Source of the DNA: Avena insularis
Taxonomy: Eukaryota > Streptophyta > Magnoliopsida > Poales > Poaceae
DNA length: 64,000 bases
Direction of reading: 5' to 3'
Assembly (NCBI GenBank): GCA_023614405.1
Contig: CM042685.1
Location: 85,798,684-85,862,683, forward strand
Shown here: one piece after another, positions 1 through 11,900 of the stretch
Numbering within the stretch: the stretch's first letter is position 1
Layout: every line of letters begins with the position of its first letter
The notes under the pieces: generated by a model
The model's database searches: none
What the model was told of the DNA's origin: nothing
The model's input: only the letters and a program-made list of their open reading frames with translations
Position numbers and translations under genes: made by a program

Positions 1-73
1 CCTATTTTATAGGAGGCGCATATGGTCTAAATGTGCCTCGCATCAGCATGTCTCTATAGCCTTTTCTCTAGTA

Positions 74-1669
74 GTGTTACCTCCCCTGATGATGGAGGGA
101 ACGTGCAGGCAGTGGATCAACACCCTTCCCCAGGATAGCATCGACTCCTGGGAAGAGATGCGAGATGCCTTCGTCAGGCACTTCGAGTGCTCCTACACGT
201 GCGCCACCACCATCGAGGACTTGGAACAATGCGTCCAGGGACCCCGCGAGTCGACCCGCAACTGGGTCCAGCGGTGGCAAGAACTATGGTACAACGCGGT
301 CGGCATCCACCCGGACACCGCAATCCACTGCTTCAAGACCTCGTGCCGCTACGAGCCCCTGGTCGCCAAGCTCAAACGACACTCCCGCACACTGGACAAC
401 ATACCGGAACTCCTCGAGATCGCCAAGAGATACGCGGAGGAAGACCCAAACCAGGAAACCTACGACGAGTCGGGAGGCCAACGCCGCACGGGAGGCAACG
501 ACAACGGACGACGGTCCGACCTACGCTACAGCAACACTCGCCTCACCGGCAAGCGCCGCAGTGACGGGCGAGTCGACTTTGTCGCCAACGCTGGGCATGC
601 GCAGCGCGAGCCCAAATGCTTCCGCCACGACGGAGGGCAACACCGCGACGGCGGCAATTACAAGGCGAAACCAAGGTTCGACCCCGCGGCCCGCCTTAAC
701 CAACCTTGTGCGTTTCATAGCAGGGAAGGGAAGCCCGCCACGCACACGACCGCCGACTGCCACTCTCTAAAGGAGATTGAGAAGGCACGCCGAGCGCGGG
801 AGGACCCCGACAACAACCCGCCAAATGGCGGAAAATTCGGCAATGTGGCCGGCTCGCTCCACACCTTCACAGGCTTCAACACGAAGCGCGAGAAGAAGGT
901 CATCGCCCATGCCATCGCTGTCAACACGGTGGCCCAGGTGGACATTCCCCAGTTCCTCAACTGGTCGGAGAAGCCCATCACCTGGAGTCGCCAGGACCAC
1001 TCGCCACACATCGAGTATCTGGGCCGAGTCGCCCTGGTGGTCAAGCCAAAGGTGGGAGACTACTGGCTCCCCAAGACATTGATGGACGGCGGCAGCTCCA
1101 TCAACATCATGTACCTGGGCACCTTCAGGCGACTGCGGCTCCCGCAGTCGATGGTCGAAACGACCTACACCACGTTCCACGGCATCGTCCCCGGTCGGAA
1201 GGCGTATCCGATCGGCAAGGTCACGCCGGCCACCTTCGCACACCAGCAAACTTCCACCGAGCAGATCGCCTTCGAGATGGTACCTTCGACAGCCCCTACC
1301 ATCGGCCCCGGGCGCCAGCGCTCACTAAGTTCATGGCAGCGCTTCATCACGCTGCATAACGCGATGAAGCTCCCCGGGCCGCGCGGCGTCATCACCGTCA
1401 ACGGCGACCTCGACATGGTCGCCGAGTGCGAGGCCAAAGGAGCCGAACTCGCCGACGCCGTCATCGCGGCAGAGACCAACCACGCCGACGACCTCGCCAA
1501 ATACGCGAGCGGGGTCAACAACGACGACCCCACCATACTCAAGAAGCCCAATTCGGAGGGCGCCAACACCTCAGCCTTCGAGGCAACGACGCACACCCGC
1601 ACCATCGAGCTGGTCCCAGGCGACTCCAGCCAGACGGTGACGATCGGGACGGGCATGAGCCCAGCCTAG
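74..1669 (+). pseudogene. Gag plus aspartic protease part of Tat-lineage polyprotein
   Basis: An open frame of 531 codons; the true start lies upstream because the frame begins mid-Gag (residues 10-125 resemble the retrotransposon Gag domain, with WINTLP, SWEEMRDAFVRHF and a YAEEDP end). A basic, Arg/Asn-rich RNA-binding stretch follows (about 130-260). The aspartic protease motif DGGSSINIMY starts at residue 338 (base 1085), where D is the expected catalytic residue. At about 1300-1365 the family motif around ALTKFMA is found in another frame, so two compensating frameshifts lie inside this frame. The frame ends with a TAG at 1667-1669, about where RT-linker coding resumes in another frame. 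Confidence 0.85.
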
Positions 1670-2640
1670 GAAGGCGCGCTCATCGAGTTCCTCCGTGAGA
1701 ACAGGGACATCTTCGCATGGAAGCCCTCTGACATGCCTGGTGTCCCTAGGGAACTCGCTGAGCACAAACTAAACGCCGACCCCAAAGTGCGACCCGTCAA
1801 GCAGTCGTTGTGGCCCTTCAATGAAGAGCGCCGCCGAGCTATCGCCGAGGAGGTGCAGCGTCTACTCGCTGCAGGCTTAATCCGGCCAATCAAATACTCC
1901 AAGTGGCTGGCAAACCCAGTCTTGGTCGAGAAGAAAAATGGGACCTGGAGGATGTGTATCGACTACACAAACTTAAACAGCGCCTGCCCGAAGGAGCAAT
2001 TCGTCCTCCCGCGGATCAACCAAATAATCGACTCCACCACGGGCTCGGAGTCGCTGTGTTTCCTCGACGCCTAATCTGGGTACAACCAGATCAAGATGGC
2101 CGTTAAGGACGAGGAGAAGACGACGTTCATCACGCCATTCGGAGCTTTCTACTACACTGCCATGACCTTCGGCCTCAAGAACGCCGGGGCAACTTACCAG
2201 CGGTGCATGCAGGAATGCCTTGCGAGCCAAATTGGCCGCAACATCCACGTCTACATCGACGACGTGGTGGTAAAGTCCGCTCGCCAAGGCGATCTACTCG
2301 CCGACCTGGCGGAAACATTTGCCAACCTACGGAAATACAAGATAAAGCTAAACCTAGGCAAATGCACCTTCGGTGTACCAGCAGGGCAGCTACTGGGGTA
2401 CGTCGTCTCCAAGCGTGGGATCGAGGCAAACCCCAACAAGATCGATACGATCGCTCGACTCGGCAAACCCGAGTACCTGCGCGACGTCTAGAAGCTGGCC
2501 GGGCGAGTCACGGCTCTCAGCCGCTTCATCCCCGACAATGGAAAAGGCGATGCCCCTATACCGCTCGATGCGAAGAACCCCACCTTCCAAAGGACAAGGA
2601 GGCGACGACCGCGACCTCAAGAAGGTGCTACTGGCAGCAC
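1670..2640 (+). pseudogene. Reverse transcriptase domain of Tat-lineage element
   Basis: The linker (EFLRENRDIFAW, DMPGVPRE) begins at 1670 and RT proper follows. Motifs seen: NPVLVEKKNGTWRMCIDY, LPRINQIIDSTTG, FLDA then stop, TPFGAFYYTAMTFGLKNAGATYQ, and the catalytic YIDDVVVKS at 2252-2278. A TAA at 2072-2074 replaces the Tyr expected in the DAYSGYNQI motif, and a TAG at 2489-2491 replaces a Gln in the thumb region (DVQKL). Both are single-base nonsense changes. RT would copy element RNA into DNA in cytoplasmic particles. Non-functional here. Confidence 0.88.
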
Positions 2641-3480
2641 CACTACTCGCCGCCCCCCGGACAAAGAACCCATGCTGTTTCACGTCATGGCTTCCGAAGC
2701 GTCGTCGGGCCATGGTCGTCGAGCGGCCGGAGGAAGGAAAGGAGCGCCCGATATAGCGACCGGTGTACTACATCAGGGAGGTCCTCACCGAGTCGCGCCA
2801 GCGGTACCCGCAATACCAGAAAATGGTATACGCAGTCTTCAGAGCACAGCGGCGACTGCCGCACTACTTCTAGGAGCATCGGATCACGGTCGTCTCCTCG
2901 GCACCGTTGCAGGACATCATCCGCAACCATGAGGCGACCGGGCGAGTCGCCAAGTGGGCCGTCGAAATCGGCGTCCACAACATCAAGTACAAGCCACGAG
3001 AAGCGATCAAGTCACAGGCTCTCGCAGACTTCATCGCCGACTGGGAAGAGGCCCAGCACCCGGAAAAGCTGCCATACCTACATTACTGGAGCCTGCACTT
3101 CGACGGCTCCAAGAACACGGACGGCGCAGGAGCAGGGATCGTGTTGACTTCACCGAAGGGCGACAAGCTCCGCTACGTCCTCTGCCTCGACTTCACCCCC
3201 TTCACCAACAACATGGCTGAGTACGAGGCACTACTCCATGGCATGCGAGCTGCCAAGGAAATGAACGTCAACCGCCTACGCTGCTATGGAGACTCCGACT
3301 TCATCGCCGGGCAAGTCGCTGGCACCTGCGACACCGTCTTCCCTACCATGGCGGCGTACCGCCAAGCAGTGGACAAGCTGGGTGGACACTTCGCAGGCTA
3401 CTCCGTCGAATGGATCGACCGGCGGAAGAACGAGGAGGCCGACGCACTCTCTCGCATTGGGTCGGCTCGACTCCAAGCCG
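2641..3480 (+). pseudogene. Dual RNase H region (Ty3-type plus archaeal-type) of Tat element
   Basis: Ty3-type RNase H fragments are readable at 2640-2900 in changing frames (VERPEEGKERPI then stop, PVYYIREVLTESRQRYP, a stop at 2872-2874), so this part is badly frameshifted. From 2907 a long clean frame continues: QDIIRNHEATGRVAKWAVE, then from about 3090 a second RNase H with the acidic positions in FDGSKN, MAEYEALLHG, YGDSDFIAGQ and NEEADALSRIGS. That second domain looks intact by eye over about 130 residues. Having both RNase H types is characteristic of the Tat lineage. A frameshift near 3480 separates it from integrase. Confidence 0.85.
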
Positions 3481-4811
3481 TCAGTCTCTCCCCCAAGGGA
3501 GATCGACATCGGAGTCCCGGTGCAGCCAGAGGCAGCCCTGGTCGCACTCATCGCCGAGCCAGACGACTGGACCAAGCCATACATCAACTACCTAGAGGCT
3601 GGCACCTTGCCGGTAGACGAGACAGACACCCGGATGGTTGCACGACTATGCAAATCCTTCACCATCATCGACGGCGAGCTCCACAAGTGCAGCGTGACCG
3701 GCGTGTTCCAACGCTGCGTCCAACCCGCCAAAGGACGCAAGATCCTACACGACATCCACTCCGAAGACTGCGGCCACCACACCGGAGCCTGCTCTCTGGT
3801 TGCAAAGGCTATGCGACACGGCTTTTACTGGCCCACCGCACACACCGATGCCGTCGACATTGTCTAGCGGTGCGCCGGGTGCCAGAAGTACGCCAATCAG
3901 ACACACGTGCCGAGCTCAGCGCTCAAGACAATCCCCATCACCTGGCCATTCTCCGTATGGGGCATGGACATGGTAGGCCCTTTCAAAAAGGCCCCCTCTG
4001 GCTTCACCCACCTCCTGGTCGCGGTCGACAAATTCACAAAGTGGGTGGAGGCTAAGCCAGTCCGGAAATGCGACGGGAAGACCGCTACCAAATTCCTACG
4101 CGAGCTCATATATCGCTACGGGTTCCCAAACAGCATCATCACGGACAACAGCACCAACTTCGCCAAAGGAGCCATGGCCGAGTTCTGCGAGGAACACCAC
4201 ATCCGGCTTGACCTCGCGTCAGTCGCCCACCCGGAGTCCAACGGCCAGGCGGAATGGGCCAACCAGAGCATCCTCCATGGCCTGAAGCCGCGGCTCCAAG
4301 TACCGCTCGAGCGCACCGCCGGGTGCTGGGTCGAGGAGCTACCCTCCGTCATCTGGGGTATTCGCAGCTGAGTTAATAGGTCGACAAGGTTCACCCCCTT
4401 CTTCATGGTGTACGGCGCCGAGGCAGTCATGCCCACTTACCTCGAGCACGACTTGCCAAGGGTCGTCCACTACACGGGGGCTGCGAACGAACTTGCACGT
4501 CAGGACGGAGTCGACCAACTCGATGAGGCACGCGACCTAGCTCACTCTCGCACTGTCATCTACCAGCAAGGACTCCGCCGTTACCATAGCCGGCGGGTGA
4601 AAACTCGCACCTTCCAGGAAGGCGACCTGGTGCTACGACTCATCCAGGACAAGAAGGGCATGCACAAGCTCTCACACCATGGGAGGGACCATTCGCCATC
4701 GGGCGAGTACTCGGCAACGACACCTATTACCTCATTGACGTCCGCGGGGACGGCAAACTCGACGTCAAGCGACCATGGAATGTAAACCTCCTACGGAAGT
4801 TCTACTCCTAA
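3481..4811 (+). pseudogene. Integrase of Tat-lineage element
   Basis: The zinc-binding N-terminus is seen as HDIHSEDCGHHTG followed by RCAGCQKY, split by a TAG at 3865-3867. The catalytic core retains all three acidic residues: D in WGMDMVGPF (about 3961), D in IITDNSTNF (about 4138) and E in NGQAEWANQ (about 4246). A TGA at 4369-4371 interrupts WGIRS / NRSTRFTPF. The C-terminal part (MVYGAEAVMP to a frameshift near 4680, then PWEGPFAIGRVLGNDTYYL) ends with LLRKFYS and TAA at 4809-4811. No chromodomain follows, as expected for Tat. Confidence 0.87.
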
Positions 4812-5740
4812 AACTCCACATATGTATCCCCCAGTCGCTATGAAATAAAAATATTGGTTACCGCAAATTGCGCCCACTCTCCGTGTCTTGTGCCACTCGC
4901 ACTCGTAGTAACAGCACCAAGTTAACTGCAGGAGTCAACCTCTGGTACAGCGATCGGCACGGCCAAGTAGTGCGCTACAAAGGCACTGGGGTACCCCAGC
5001 TCTTGTAACATCCACAAAAAACGCCTACCCGGAGCCCCATTGGAGTCGCCTAGCTCGACTGGCTTAATGAGCCAAGACAACTGCCTTCGCTCCTCATAGC
5101 GACCATGATCCTCCGCATCCTTGACACAAGACTGAACGCCAGTACCACGCCATGATCGACGACCAGTTCAGCGCGAGCGACTAGGGAAAACGCCAAGTAT
5201 GAGAGCATGCCCAGGACTTGCCATGCGACTGACCCGACGGTCCAAGCAGGAGTGATGCGCTCACCCTAACGCGCCAAGTCCTCACCCACCCTAGAGTCGC
5301 GCCTAGAACAACCAATTACCATGCTCGGGGACTCGGCTACCCGACCTCGTTCGCGCAAGGGAAAACGGTGAAGTACAGAGCACTCATGGGAGTCGCCTTG
5401 TGACTGGCTTTCCAAGTTCGGGCGAGTCGACCTCAATAACAAAACATTCAAAACCGCAAACACATAACAAACAAGGTAAACCCCATAAAAAGGGCGGACG
5501 CGCTCGGGGACTCGTTCAACCCTCAATCTCAAACGCAAGTCAAAGTACAAAACAACACAATATCTCATTATAGCATGTCACAATTATCACAAAATACAAA
5601 GTATGCCCAACGGCAGAACTGCTACTAAACGCCCCAGGGCACAATGTTTTACTCCACAGGCTTCGCCGACGACTCGCCGCCACCCTTGCGGTTGCGAATG
5701 AAGGGAGTGTACGGGTTTCTGGATCTTATGCTGTGGCGTC
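4812..5740 (+). other. 3' non-coding region of the Tat element, no gene seen
   Basis: About 930 bases between the end of integrase and the junction with the next element. It contains repeated CTCGGGGACTCG phrases (about 5322 and 5512), as in other Tat 3' regions. I see no convincing LTR start, PPT or accessory ORF. The minus frame at 5266-5568 has no recognisable domain. Confidence 0.5.
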
Positions 5741-5750
5741 CTGTGGCGTC
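5731..5750. repeat. Perfect 10-bp tandem duplication at the junction of two retroelement relics
   Basis: CTGTGGCGTC occurs twice in a row. Read on the minus strand, the right copy is part of RNase H coding (the Asp-Ala-Thr of a CDATG motif), after which homology to the minus-strand element stops. The left copy is therefore extra and marks the breakpoint with the plus-strand Tat element. It fits fill-in during end joining of a double-strand break better than transposon insertion. Confidence 0.7.
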
Positions 5751-6230
5751 ACAATTGTTAATTATATCTCTCAGGGGAGCAGTGGTCACCACTATGATCT
5801 TATGCTTTTGGAAGTAGTGTCATAGCTTTCTGGATGCAAAGAACACTCCATAGGCTAGTTTTTGATGGTGTGGATACCATTGTTTTGACTCTGTTAGAAC
5901 CTCACTCAGGTAATAAGTTGGATGCTGCACCTTGTTGTCATGGCCTTCTTCTTCGTGCTCTACTATTGTTACCACACTTATGACTTTGTTAGTCACTTCA
6001 ATGTAAAGTAACATAGGCTCCTGAGGCTCTGGCGCTGCGAGAACTGGTGGGATTTGAAAGTAGGTCTTTCAAACTTTGTAGGGCAGCTTCGGCTTCTTGG
6101 GTCTAGACAAATCTATCGGTTTTCTTCAAGAGTTTGTATAAAGGTGCGGCTCTTTCTCCAAGTCGGCTGACGAACCGACTCACTTCTATGGTGCAATCAG
6201 TGAGACGCTGCACGTCCTTCAGGCGAGTCG
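5741..6230 (-). pseudogene. RNase H fragment of minus-strand Tat element
   Basis: The minus frame 6014-5820 reads HPTYYLSEVLTESKQWYPHH and LAYGVFFASRKL, a stretch typical of the Ty3-type RNase H that follows RT in Tat elements. It then continues to IIVVTTAPLRDII and CDATG at about 5745, where it is cut off. A stop follows SRKL. The upstream part (6230-6015) is frameshifted. Confidence 0.75.
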
Positions 6231-6840
6231 GCCTGGTACTATTTAGTATAGCCTTGATTTTTCTCGGTTCACCTCTATGCCTCGCTCAGACACGATGAAA
6301 CTTAACAATTTTCAGGCTAAAATTCCAAAGAAACACTTCTTCGGATTTAGCATGATATTGAATTTTCATAGGCTAGCAAATGTTTCCTCTAACTCGGAAA
6401 TTAAAGTTTCCTTCTTTTTGGATATAACTTCTATGTCATCTACGTATACTTGGATGTTGCATCCGATTTGATCTTTAAGACAACGTTTCATAGTACTTTG
6501 ATATGTTGCCCATACGTTTTTTAAGCCAAAGGCATAGTTTTGTAGAAGAAGGTTCCGAAAGGAGTGACGAAAGACGTCTTGATTAGATCCGATTCTTTCA
6601 TCGGTATTTGGTGATATCCGGAATATGCGTCAAGAAAACAGAGTAATTCCGACCATGCCGTGGAGTCGATAACTTGATTGATTCTTGGCAAAGGGAACGA
6701 ATCTTTTGTACAGGCCTTGTTCAAAGCAGTATAATCGACACACATCCTTAATTCAATAGTGTCCTTTTTAGGGACGAGTACATGATTTGCCACCCAATTT
6801 GTATGGATGACCTCTATTATGAATGCGGCTAATTCTAGTC
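6231..6840 (-). pseudogene. Reverse transcriptase fragment of minus-strand Tat element
   Basis: The frame 6793-6521 reads MANHVLVPKKDTIELRMCVDY, LPRINQVIDSTAW, FLDAYSGYHQIPM and TPFGTFFYKTMP. After a frameshift the catalytic YVDD is seen at about 6455-6444 (QVYVDDIEVISKKKETL), followed by LNPKKCFFGI and VSERGIE with two stops between. RT fingers, palm and thumb are all present but cannot be translated as one chain. Confidence 0.82.
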
Positions 6841-7030
6841 AAGCTAATTCCTTGGCTATTGCTTTGCGCTTTTCATCACCAAACCATCGTAAGAACTGTT
6901 TGATGGGTTTAGCGTCAGGGTACACATTAAGAGAGTGCTCGACAAGTTTCCTAGGTACTCCGGTCATGTTAGAAGGATGACATGCGAAGATATCACTATT
7001 AGCTTTGAGGAACTCGACGAGCGCGCTTTC

Positions 7031-7372
7031 CTATGCACGGTCTAAGCCTACCCCTATGTTCATCGTCTTGGAGGGATCATCTTCCTTTAGCGATGTTTTC
7101 TTTATCTCTTCTGATGGCTTGAACTGCATGCTTGGCTTCAGCACCTCGTTCTTCATAGCGGGTATCTCGGACGGATCGATAGTCTTCTTGATCTCCTGGT
7201 ACTCCTGGGCGTGTAGCACGGCTTCGGCAATGGAAGCAGATCCTTCGTCGCACTCTCGCGCTTTCCTCGGATTTCCCTTGATGGTAATGACGCCCTTTGA
7301 ACCTAGAAGTTTTATCATATTGTAAATGTAACAAGGACGAGCCATGAACAACCAGTAAGATGGACGCCCCAA
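7031..7372 (-). pseudogene. Protease-to-RT linker of minus-strand Tat polyprotein
   Basis: A 113-codon frame starting GRPSYWLFMARPCYIYNMIK and containing LGSKGVITIKGN, which corresponds to the segment between protease and RT in Tat elements; the plus-strand relic has KLPGPRGVITVNGD at the same place. The rest is Lys/Glu-rich without a domain. The stretch 6841-7030, just downstream, shows only frameshifted linker coding. Confidence 0.65.
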
Positions 7373-7401
7373 GATGGCATGGTTAGCACTTTTGAACGGT
7401 A

Positions 7402-7890
7402 CTACCTCGAAAGAGAGTAATTCGGTCCGGTAATTATCTTGGTTCCGAATGTCACGTCCAGAGTAATCTCACCTAGAGAATCCGCCTGTCTCCCTGGTAC
7501 AATTTCATGGAAAGTTACACTGCTGTAACTCAACTGGCTCTCGTGGAGCTTCATGCGGTGGAGCATTTCGATGTAGAGGATGTTAGTAATGCTAATACCG
7601 TCCATGAGAGTTTTAGAGAACTCATAGCCATCAATAAGAGGATTGACGACCAGAGGGTACTTTCCCCGATGATGTGTTTTCCTTGGGTGATCTGAGCGAT
7701 CAAAGGTGATGGTTAGATCCGACCAATCTATAAATTGGGGAAGAGCCGGAACCTTGGCATTGAGCTCATAGAGAACTGCCTTTTTTTGCCTTAGCCGGTT
7801 GAGATCCAAGGAAGCAGACGTATGCGACTTTCTTTGTGGGATAATCCTTCTTTCCATCCGATTGGGTTGTGCAGCGACCGCTTCTTCCAT
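7402..7890 (-). pseudogene. Aspartic protease region of minus-strand Tat element
   Basis: A 162-codon frame. The motif TLMDGISITNILYIEMLHRM corresponds to the TLMDGGSSINIMYLGTFRRL of the plus-strand relic, so the catalytic Asp is kept but the following Gly-Ser is altered. Upstream the frame reads LPQFIDWSDLTITFDRSDHP, matching FLNWSEKPITWSRQDHSP in the other element. The protease would release Gag and Pol proteins. Confidence 0.72.
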
Positions 7891-8258
7891 GTCGGAATCT
7901 TCCTTGGGCTCCTTTCCTTTCTCAGAATTTTTCTTTCCTTTTTGTCGCTTGGCCCTGTAGCCAGCGGATTCGTCTTTTTGATGTCGTCATTAAAATGACA
8001 CTCGGCATTTGTGTGGGCAGATCCTCCATTACTATCCAAGTGGTGTACACAGGGATTATTGGCAATGTTGGCCCAGGTATAGGTTCTTCCGGGTTGCTGC
8101 TCTCCTCTGCCCTAGATTCGGGAAGTTCCGCGGCCTCGACCCCGTCCGCCTCCACGCCCTCCTCGTCCTCCAGATCCGAACGTTGCGATAACAACTACAT
8201 TATCTGGAGCCGGTTTATCTTCCAAGGTGTTATTGCGCTAATGAGCTTGTTGCTTTGG

Positions 8259-8903
8259 CTATTTGGCCGCATTAGGATTGGCCAGAATATTTAGTAGCCC
8301 TTCTGAATCATCATCGACGTCAGCGTATTTTCTTGACGTCTCTACCATCTCTCCCAAATCTTTGACGTGTTCACGCTTCAGTCTGTGATGAAAAAGTCCG
8401 ACTGGGAGTCCTGCAATGAAAGGTTCAATCATAGTTTGCTCGTTTACTCCCTCGTAATAGTTTTTTGTGTCAATCCAGTGTCCTAGGTAATCCCGGCAAG
8501 TTTCACCGGGTCTTTGTGTGCAACGCTGTAAGTCTCCAACTGTGCAGGGCCTCCTGTATGTTCCATCGAAGTTTGAAAAGAACACACTTTTCATATCGTA
8601 CTAGTTATGAATTGAATTCTCTGGCAATTCATTAAGCCATGATCAATACGTCTTCCTTAGAATAAGCAGGAGATATCAGACTGCGACTAGGCTGTTTCCT
8701 CCTTTGGCGATGCAGCAAGCGTGGAAAAATCCTGGAGCCAAGTATCTGGCCGAGCCGCGCTGTCGTAGGGTTGGATGTGTTTAGAAATACCAAAGTCAAC
8801 CGGAAATTTTGTCTGATGGATGCGTGGGCCAAAGAACTTGGGTCGCACGTAAACGTCTTCCTCCCCATACCATCGCGCTTCTATATTTGACTCAATGCGG
8901 TGG
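8259..8903 (-). pseudogene. Gag core (C-terminal part) of minus-strand Tat element
   Basis: The frame from 8903 reads RWYGEEDVYVRPKFFGPRI, then FPVDFGISKHIQPYDSAARP and DTWLQDF, resembling the entry to the Tat Gag domain. After a stop, the frame 8594-8259 gives GDLQRCTQRPGETCRDYLGHW and FIAGLPVGLFHHRL, comparable to the Gag core of the plus-strand relic. The coding begins exactly at the target duplication of the inserted solo LTR; its upstream half is at 12279-14508. Confidence 0.72.
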
Positions 8904-8908
8904 CGAGC
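8904..8908. repeat. Left 5-bp target site duplication (CGAGC) of the solo LTR
   Basis: CGAGC immediately precedes TGTAACACCC and is repeated at 12274-12278 immediately after GGGATGTGACA. A 5-bp duplication is the normal product of Gypsy integrase. Confidence 0.88.
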
Positions 8909-11900
8909 TGTAACACCCTCGCCTGATAAGGCTGAGTTCATGTGTTTAGTGCCAATCCCTCGATCGGTTCACTGGCACATATAGTACAAAATAGTAACAA
9001 ATATAACTGTGCATCATAAATACAACAAATATGATCCAGGATTTACATTATATCATCCAAGTACACCGCGGAAACAATAACAAGGTAGATCTCCATTCTT
9101 CAAATATGCCACGGGCGAACAATCATTGAGTGGAGTCTCGCGACCTATGAACGATCACTCAGAACAGAATAACCTGCAACATCAAATGTTGCAGCCATGA
9201 ATGGTTAATACTTTGAATGTATTGGCAAGTAGAACTAATGAGTACAAAGGATCTATCAACTACATGCATATTTGGCTAAGTGGAGTTCAGGCTCATTTGC
9301 ATAAAAGCAATACAACTTTCCCTAATTTTCAAATTAGTTTTATTTCTTCAAAACAATCTTCTAAGGATATACCAGCATAAACCATGTAGAAACAAGACAG
9401 TTCAGCTTTCGTATGCTCCTAAACCCATGTTCACCCATCAAGTTTTAGTAATTAAGAAATTGGGATGAGTGAGATCTTCCAAACAGTTCCAGGCCCAGTT
9501 GCTCATAGTTGTCCATAACCGGGGACATGGCTAAGTACTTAGTTTAGACACCATGCAGAGGTTGTATACTTTACCCGCATGACCCAGTAAACCCGCTCTT
9601 ACCATTACACTCATTTTGTGCCATGGTAGGGAGAAAACCAAGACGAAACCTTTCAGAAGGAGAACTCTGAGCCCTCAGGATGGACCCATACCAACCTACA
9701 TCCCCTACATCTGCTAGTCACGTCGGGTCAGGTTCCCACAACCTACTTAGTCAAGACAATAATGACATGCGGCTGTACTAGAAGCTACTACACAAGAAAC
9801 CTGTCCATCTCTGAAGCCTAAGTGTGCTTTCCGCCATAAACCATCCAAAAACATCAATCCATCACACCCAGGAGATTCATTAAATTCTAGTTGTTTTCAT
9901 TATAGAAAAACATAACTTTCCATAACATAATCAATCATGAATTCCCTTTTGCGCATCTAATAAGCATGGCTAAGCAACTATAATACGATGGCTCAAAGTA
10001 AATCAATTCATGGAGATATGGCAATCATGCCTGGGTGTCATAGCATCGCATAGTAGTAAAAACACCTACACATGCATCACTACTGAAAATCATACTACAT
10101 CCATAGGAAAAATAATAGGACATTTATGATAGCTCTACTTGCCTTTGTTGTAGACGTTGTCGTTCAGATAATCCTCACAATATAAAAGGTTGCACTCATC
10201 ATAATCACAAATTTTGCACTCCTCGCAATCTATCGATCAAAACAAGTGCACAAAAAATACACCATTCAAACCAATGCAATTATGCACAATACAACAAAAC
10301 AATGATGAACAAATGCATGCATGATGATTTAATATGCCACAAAGGTTGTAATTAGTTCTATGAATATTACTAGATCATATGATGCATGTGGCAAATCATG
10401 TAATGCAATGGTGTATTTATTAATAACCCTTGATTGCCAATAGAAAGGTTTTAATAGTTCTGTTGGAACTTCTGTACTAATTGCTGTATTAAATTTGTTT
10501 CTGGGGTGTACTGGACAGGGGATGTCAATATGAACCAGTAGCAATTGGATTCACCTTAATCGGAGTTGTAAATCTTTTTCTATGATTTAAATAGTGTTTA
10601 ATGGATTTTTAAATCATTTATTCAGTTTATGTTGTCTAAAAATCAAATTAAATTCATATATGTATTCTTCACGGGATTTTTATTCCAGGGGAATATTATT
10701 TATATTTTTCAGGTTTATCAATTATTTACTATGAATTTTATACTCCAAAAGGCCATTAAAACTATTTAAATAACTACAGTAATTGTACATGTAAAAGTTT
10801 GATCCAACATTATATTAATGTTGCATATGAAATTATGAATCCATAGATATCTTATTTATATTTTTCTGATCTACAGATAATTTACTATGATTTATTTAGT
10901 CTAAAATGACCATTAAACCATTTAATTTATTACAGTTAATATATACTATAAACATTATATATAATATCATATTAATATTCTACACGATTTTCTGAATCCA
11001 ACCATATATTTTTTATAATTTTTGGACATGTATTCGATTTAATACGAACTTTACAAGATATGACAATATTCTGCCTATTTTAAACCAATTTTCATTTAAA
11101 AGGGAATATTCCCTAGGAATATACCGTGCTGACTAGCAAGACTGCCGATGTGGTTGCTGACCTGGCGTTGACGATGCACGCTGATTGGCTTGCCACGTGG
11201 CAGTTTCTTATTGGCCAATACCCCTTCAGATCAGGATCTAATCTGCCCGTTCACGGACTTGCGACGTGGACGACGGTGGCAGATTCAGACGGCGATGCCG
11301 GGTGGCGCTCCGGTGGGTTCCCGGCATGGATATTCGGCTCACAGGATGCGTCTCGTCGAGGTGAAAACGGAGGAGTGATCCTCGGTGTCGATCGCTTCTT
11401 GGGCCAACGGTGGGGCGCAGCTGGAGGTTGCAAGCGACGGTGGTCCTCCGGCGTGCAATCCCGGTGGCTCTCGTGATCTGCAAGAGAGGAAAGAGGGTCA
11501 TGTAGAAGCGGTACTCCATGGGGATGAGGACCAGGGGAACAAGAAGGCGAGGGGAGGGTCGGACCTTGCGTTCCCGATCGATCTGGAGGCGTGGTGGCGA
11601 CGAGATGGAGAAGATCCGATTCGGCAAGGATTCGAGGATTTTTCAAAAAATAAAAGGACGAGGAGGGGTTAGGGGTTATATGGAGGTGTTGGCGTGCCGA
11701 GGAGGCAACAGATTCACGCGGAAACGGGGATGTTCGCTTCGGGAGATCGAAGCCGTGTAGGAGGCGGTCCCTCGACCGGAGGAGGAAGAAGGCTGGCGGG
11801 CCTCGCGTGGCAGCAAGACGAGGAGGGGAAAGGGCTGCGGCTGGGCTTCCGACGGGCCTCTGGCGGGCTAGTGCGTGATAGAGAAGGGGGTGAGGAGAGC

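Larger units (their letters stand above)
1..5740 (+). mobile_element. Ty3/Gypsy retrotransposon remnant, Tat lineage (gag-pol, no LTRs in window)
   Basis: Domains read on the plus strand in the order Gag, aspartic protease, reverse transcriptase, Ty3-type RNase H, a second RNase H, integrase. The extra RNase H between RT/RNase H and integrase is a known mark of the Tat lineage of plant Gypsy elements, which lack a chromodomain. The 5' LTR would lie left of the window. After the last pol codon at about 4811 there are some 920 bases of non-coding 3' sequence, and no 3' LTR is recognisable before the element breaks off at about 5740. Several stops and frameshifts make it non-functional. GC content is high, unlike the AT-rich flanking relics. 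Confidence 0.88.

Noticed and set aside
77..1765. Long antisense and alternate-frame ORFs over the Tat gag-pol
   Set aside because: They are by-products of high GC content opposite real gag-pol coding; no domain is visible.
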